Positions 25,888-26,543 of a stretch of DNA of 26,543 nucleotides are shown here, piece by piece (position 1 is the first letter of the stretch; each line of letters begins with the position of its first letter). Under the pieces are notes generated by a model. That model was not told where the DNA came from. It worked only from the letters and a program-made list of their open reading frames with translations, and did not search any database. Origin of the DNA: Bacteroidales bacterium UBA1253 (GTDB lineage Bacteria; Bacteroidota; Bacteroidia; Bacteroidales; Paludibacteraceae); assembly GCA_002308815.1 (NCBI GenBank), contig DBVX01000090.1:12303-38845 (forward strand), in the 5' to 3' direction. Both the position numbers and the translations under genes were made by a program.

Positions 25888-26543
25888 ATGAAAGCCATCA
25901 TCATCACCGGCGGCGCGGGATTCATCGGAAGCCACGTGGTGCGTCTGTTCGTCAACAAGTATCCCGAGTACAGGATTATCAATGTCGATAAACTGACATA
26001 CGCGGGCAACCTCGCCAACCTCAAGGACATAGAGGACAAGCCCAACTACCGTTTCGTACGCGCCGACATCTGTGACTTCCCGACCATCCTCAACCTGATG
26101 AAAGAGGAAAACGTGGGAGGCATCATCCACCTCGCGGCGGAGAGCCATGTGGACCGCAGCATCAAGGATCCGTTCACCTTTGCGCAGACGAACGTGATGG
26201 GGACGCTCAGTATGCTGCAGGCAGCCAAACTCTATTGGGAGACCCTGCCAGAGAAGTACGACGGCAAACGCTTCTACCATATCTCCACCGATGAGGTGTA
26301 TGGCGCACTTGAGATGACCCACCCCGAAGGACTGGAGTCACCGTTCAGCACCAAAGCATCCTCGGAGCATCACCACGCCTACGGAGAGAAATTCTTCACG
26401 GAGGATCTGAAGTACATGCCCCACAGCCCCTATTCGGCATCGAAGGCTAGCAGCGACCATTTCGTCCGCGCTTTCCACGACACCTACGGCATGCCGACCA
26501 TCGTGACGAACTGCTCTAACAACTACGGTCCCTACCAGTTCCC
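25888..26543 (+). CDS. rmlB: dTDP-glucose 4,6-dehydratase, N-terminal part
   Basis: This enzyme converts dTDP-glucose to dTDP-4-keto-6-deoxyglucose in dTDP-rhamnose synthesis for surface polysaccharides. The NAD motif TGGAGFIGSH is at residues 7-16. AAESHVDRSI, the catalytic STDEVYG (Thr134, Asp135, Glu136) and the YSASK motif (Tyr182, Lys186) are all present. Between them is the insertion (about 146-178, with SSEHHHAYGEKFFTED) usual for Bacteroidota RmlB. The frame is open to the window end, so about 218 of roughly 375 residues are visible. It begins six bases after the CoA-transferase stop, an unrelated pathway, so the pairing may only be positional. Confidence 0.94.
   Translation, partial: MKAIIITGGAGFIGSHVVRLFVNKYPEYRIINVDKLTYAGNLANLKDIEDKPNYRFVRADICDFPTILNLMKEENVGGIIHLAAESHVDRSIKDPFTFAQTNVMGTLSMLQAAKLYWETLPEKYDGKRFYHISTDEVYGALEMTHPEGLESPFSTKASSEHHHAYGEKFFTEDLKYMPHSPYSASKASSDHFVRAFHDTYGMPTIVTNCSNNYGPYQF

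Overview
The window looks like a chromosomal segment of a fairly GC-rich member of the Bacteroidota, most likely order Bacteroidales. The evidence is Bacteroides-type promoters (TTTG, about 20 bases, then TAnnTTTG), mostly weak ribosome binding sites, a Bacteroidota-style RnfD-G-E-A cluster, a TonB-dependent receptor, a metal-dependent type KdsA, and a RmlB with the insertion usual in this phylum. I see no mobile element, CRISPR array, rRNA or tRNA. Almost every base is assigned to tightly packed genes.

Region 1 (1-2577, + strand): the 3' end of the Rnf operon, which couples ferredoxin:NAD oxidoreduction to ion pumping. It holds the end of rnfD, then rnfG, rnfE and rnfA, and closes with a hairpin terminator.

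Region 2 (2671-10245, + strand): the most unusual part. A Bacteroides -7 box precedes six closely spaced genes, plus a seventh small frameshifted one. They encode a YdjI-like SPFH protein with four C-terminal zinc ribbons, a four-helix membrane protein with a soluble helical tail, a 795-residue membrane-anchored coiled-coil protein ending in a ribosomal L7/L12 C-terminal-like domain, two paralogous coiled-coil proteins, and a bactofilin-like beta-helical protein. None is a standard housekeeping gene. Together they look like an uncharacterised membrane-associated scaffold or envelope-stress system; that function is inferred, not shown.

Region 3 (10273-15935, + strand): water channel aqpZ, a small open frame, a TonB-dependent receptor, kbl (2-amino-3-ketobutyrate CoA ligase) with its own strong promoter, and a BtuF/FhuD-like lipoprotein without its permease or ATPase. 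The region ends in a hairpin between convergent genes.

Region 4 (15977-24157, - strand): apparently one seven-gene transcription unit starting at a well-formed gyrB promoter. In transcription order it holds gyrB, a LOG-family phosphoribohydrolase-like gene, a helical protein with a degenerate GH16-like domain, kdsA, kdsD, nadB and an SH3/NlpC-P60 peptidase. It joins DNA topology, Kdo (LPS core sugar) synthesis, NAD synthesis and cell-wall turnover. Many joints overlap or are only a few bases apart.

Region 5 (24068-26543): a 332-base divergent regulatory region with two good promoters and three copies of an 8-base word, then an acetate/succinate CoA-transferase family gene and the 5' part of rmlB, cut by the window end.
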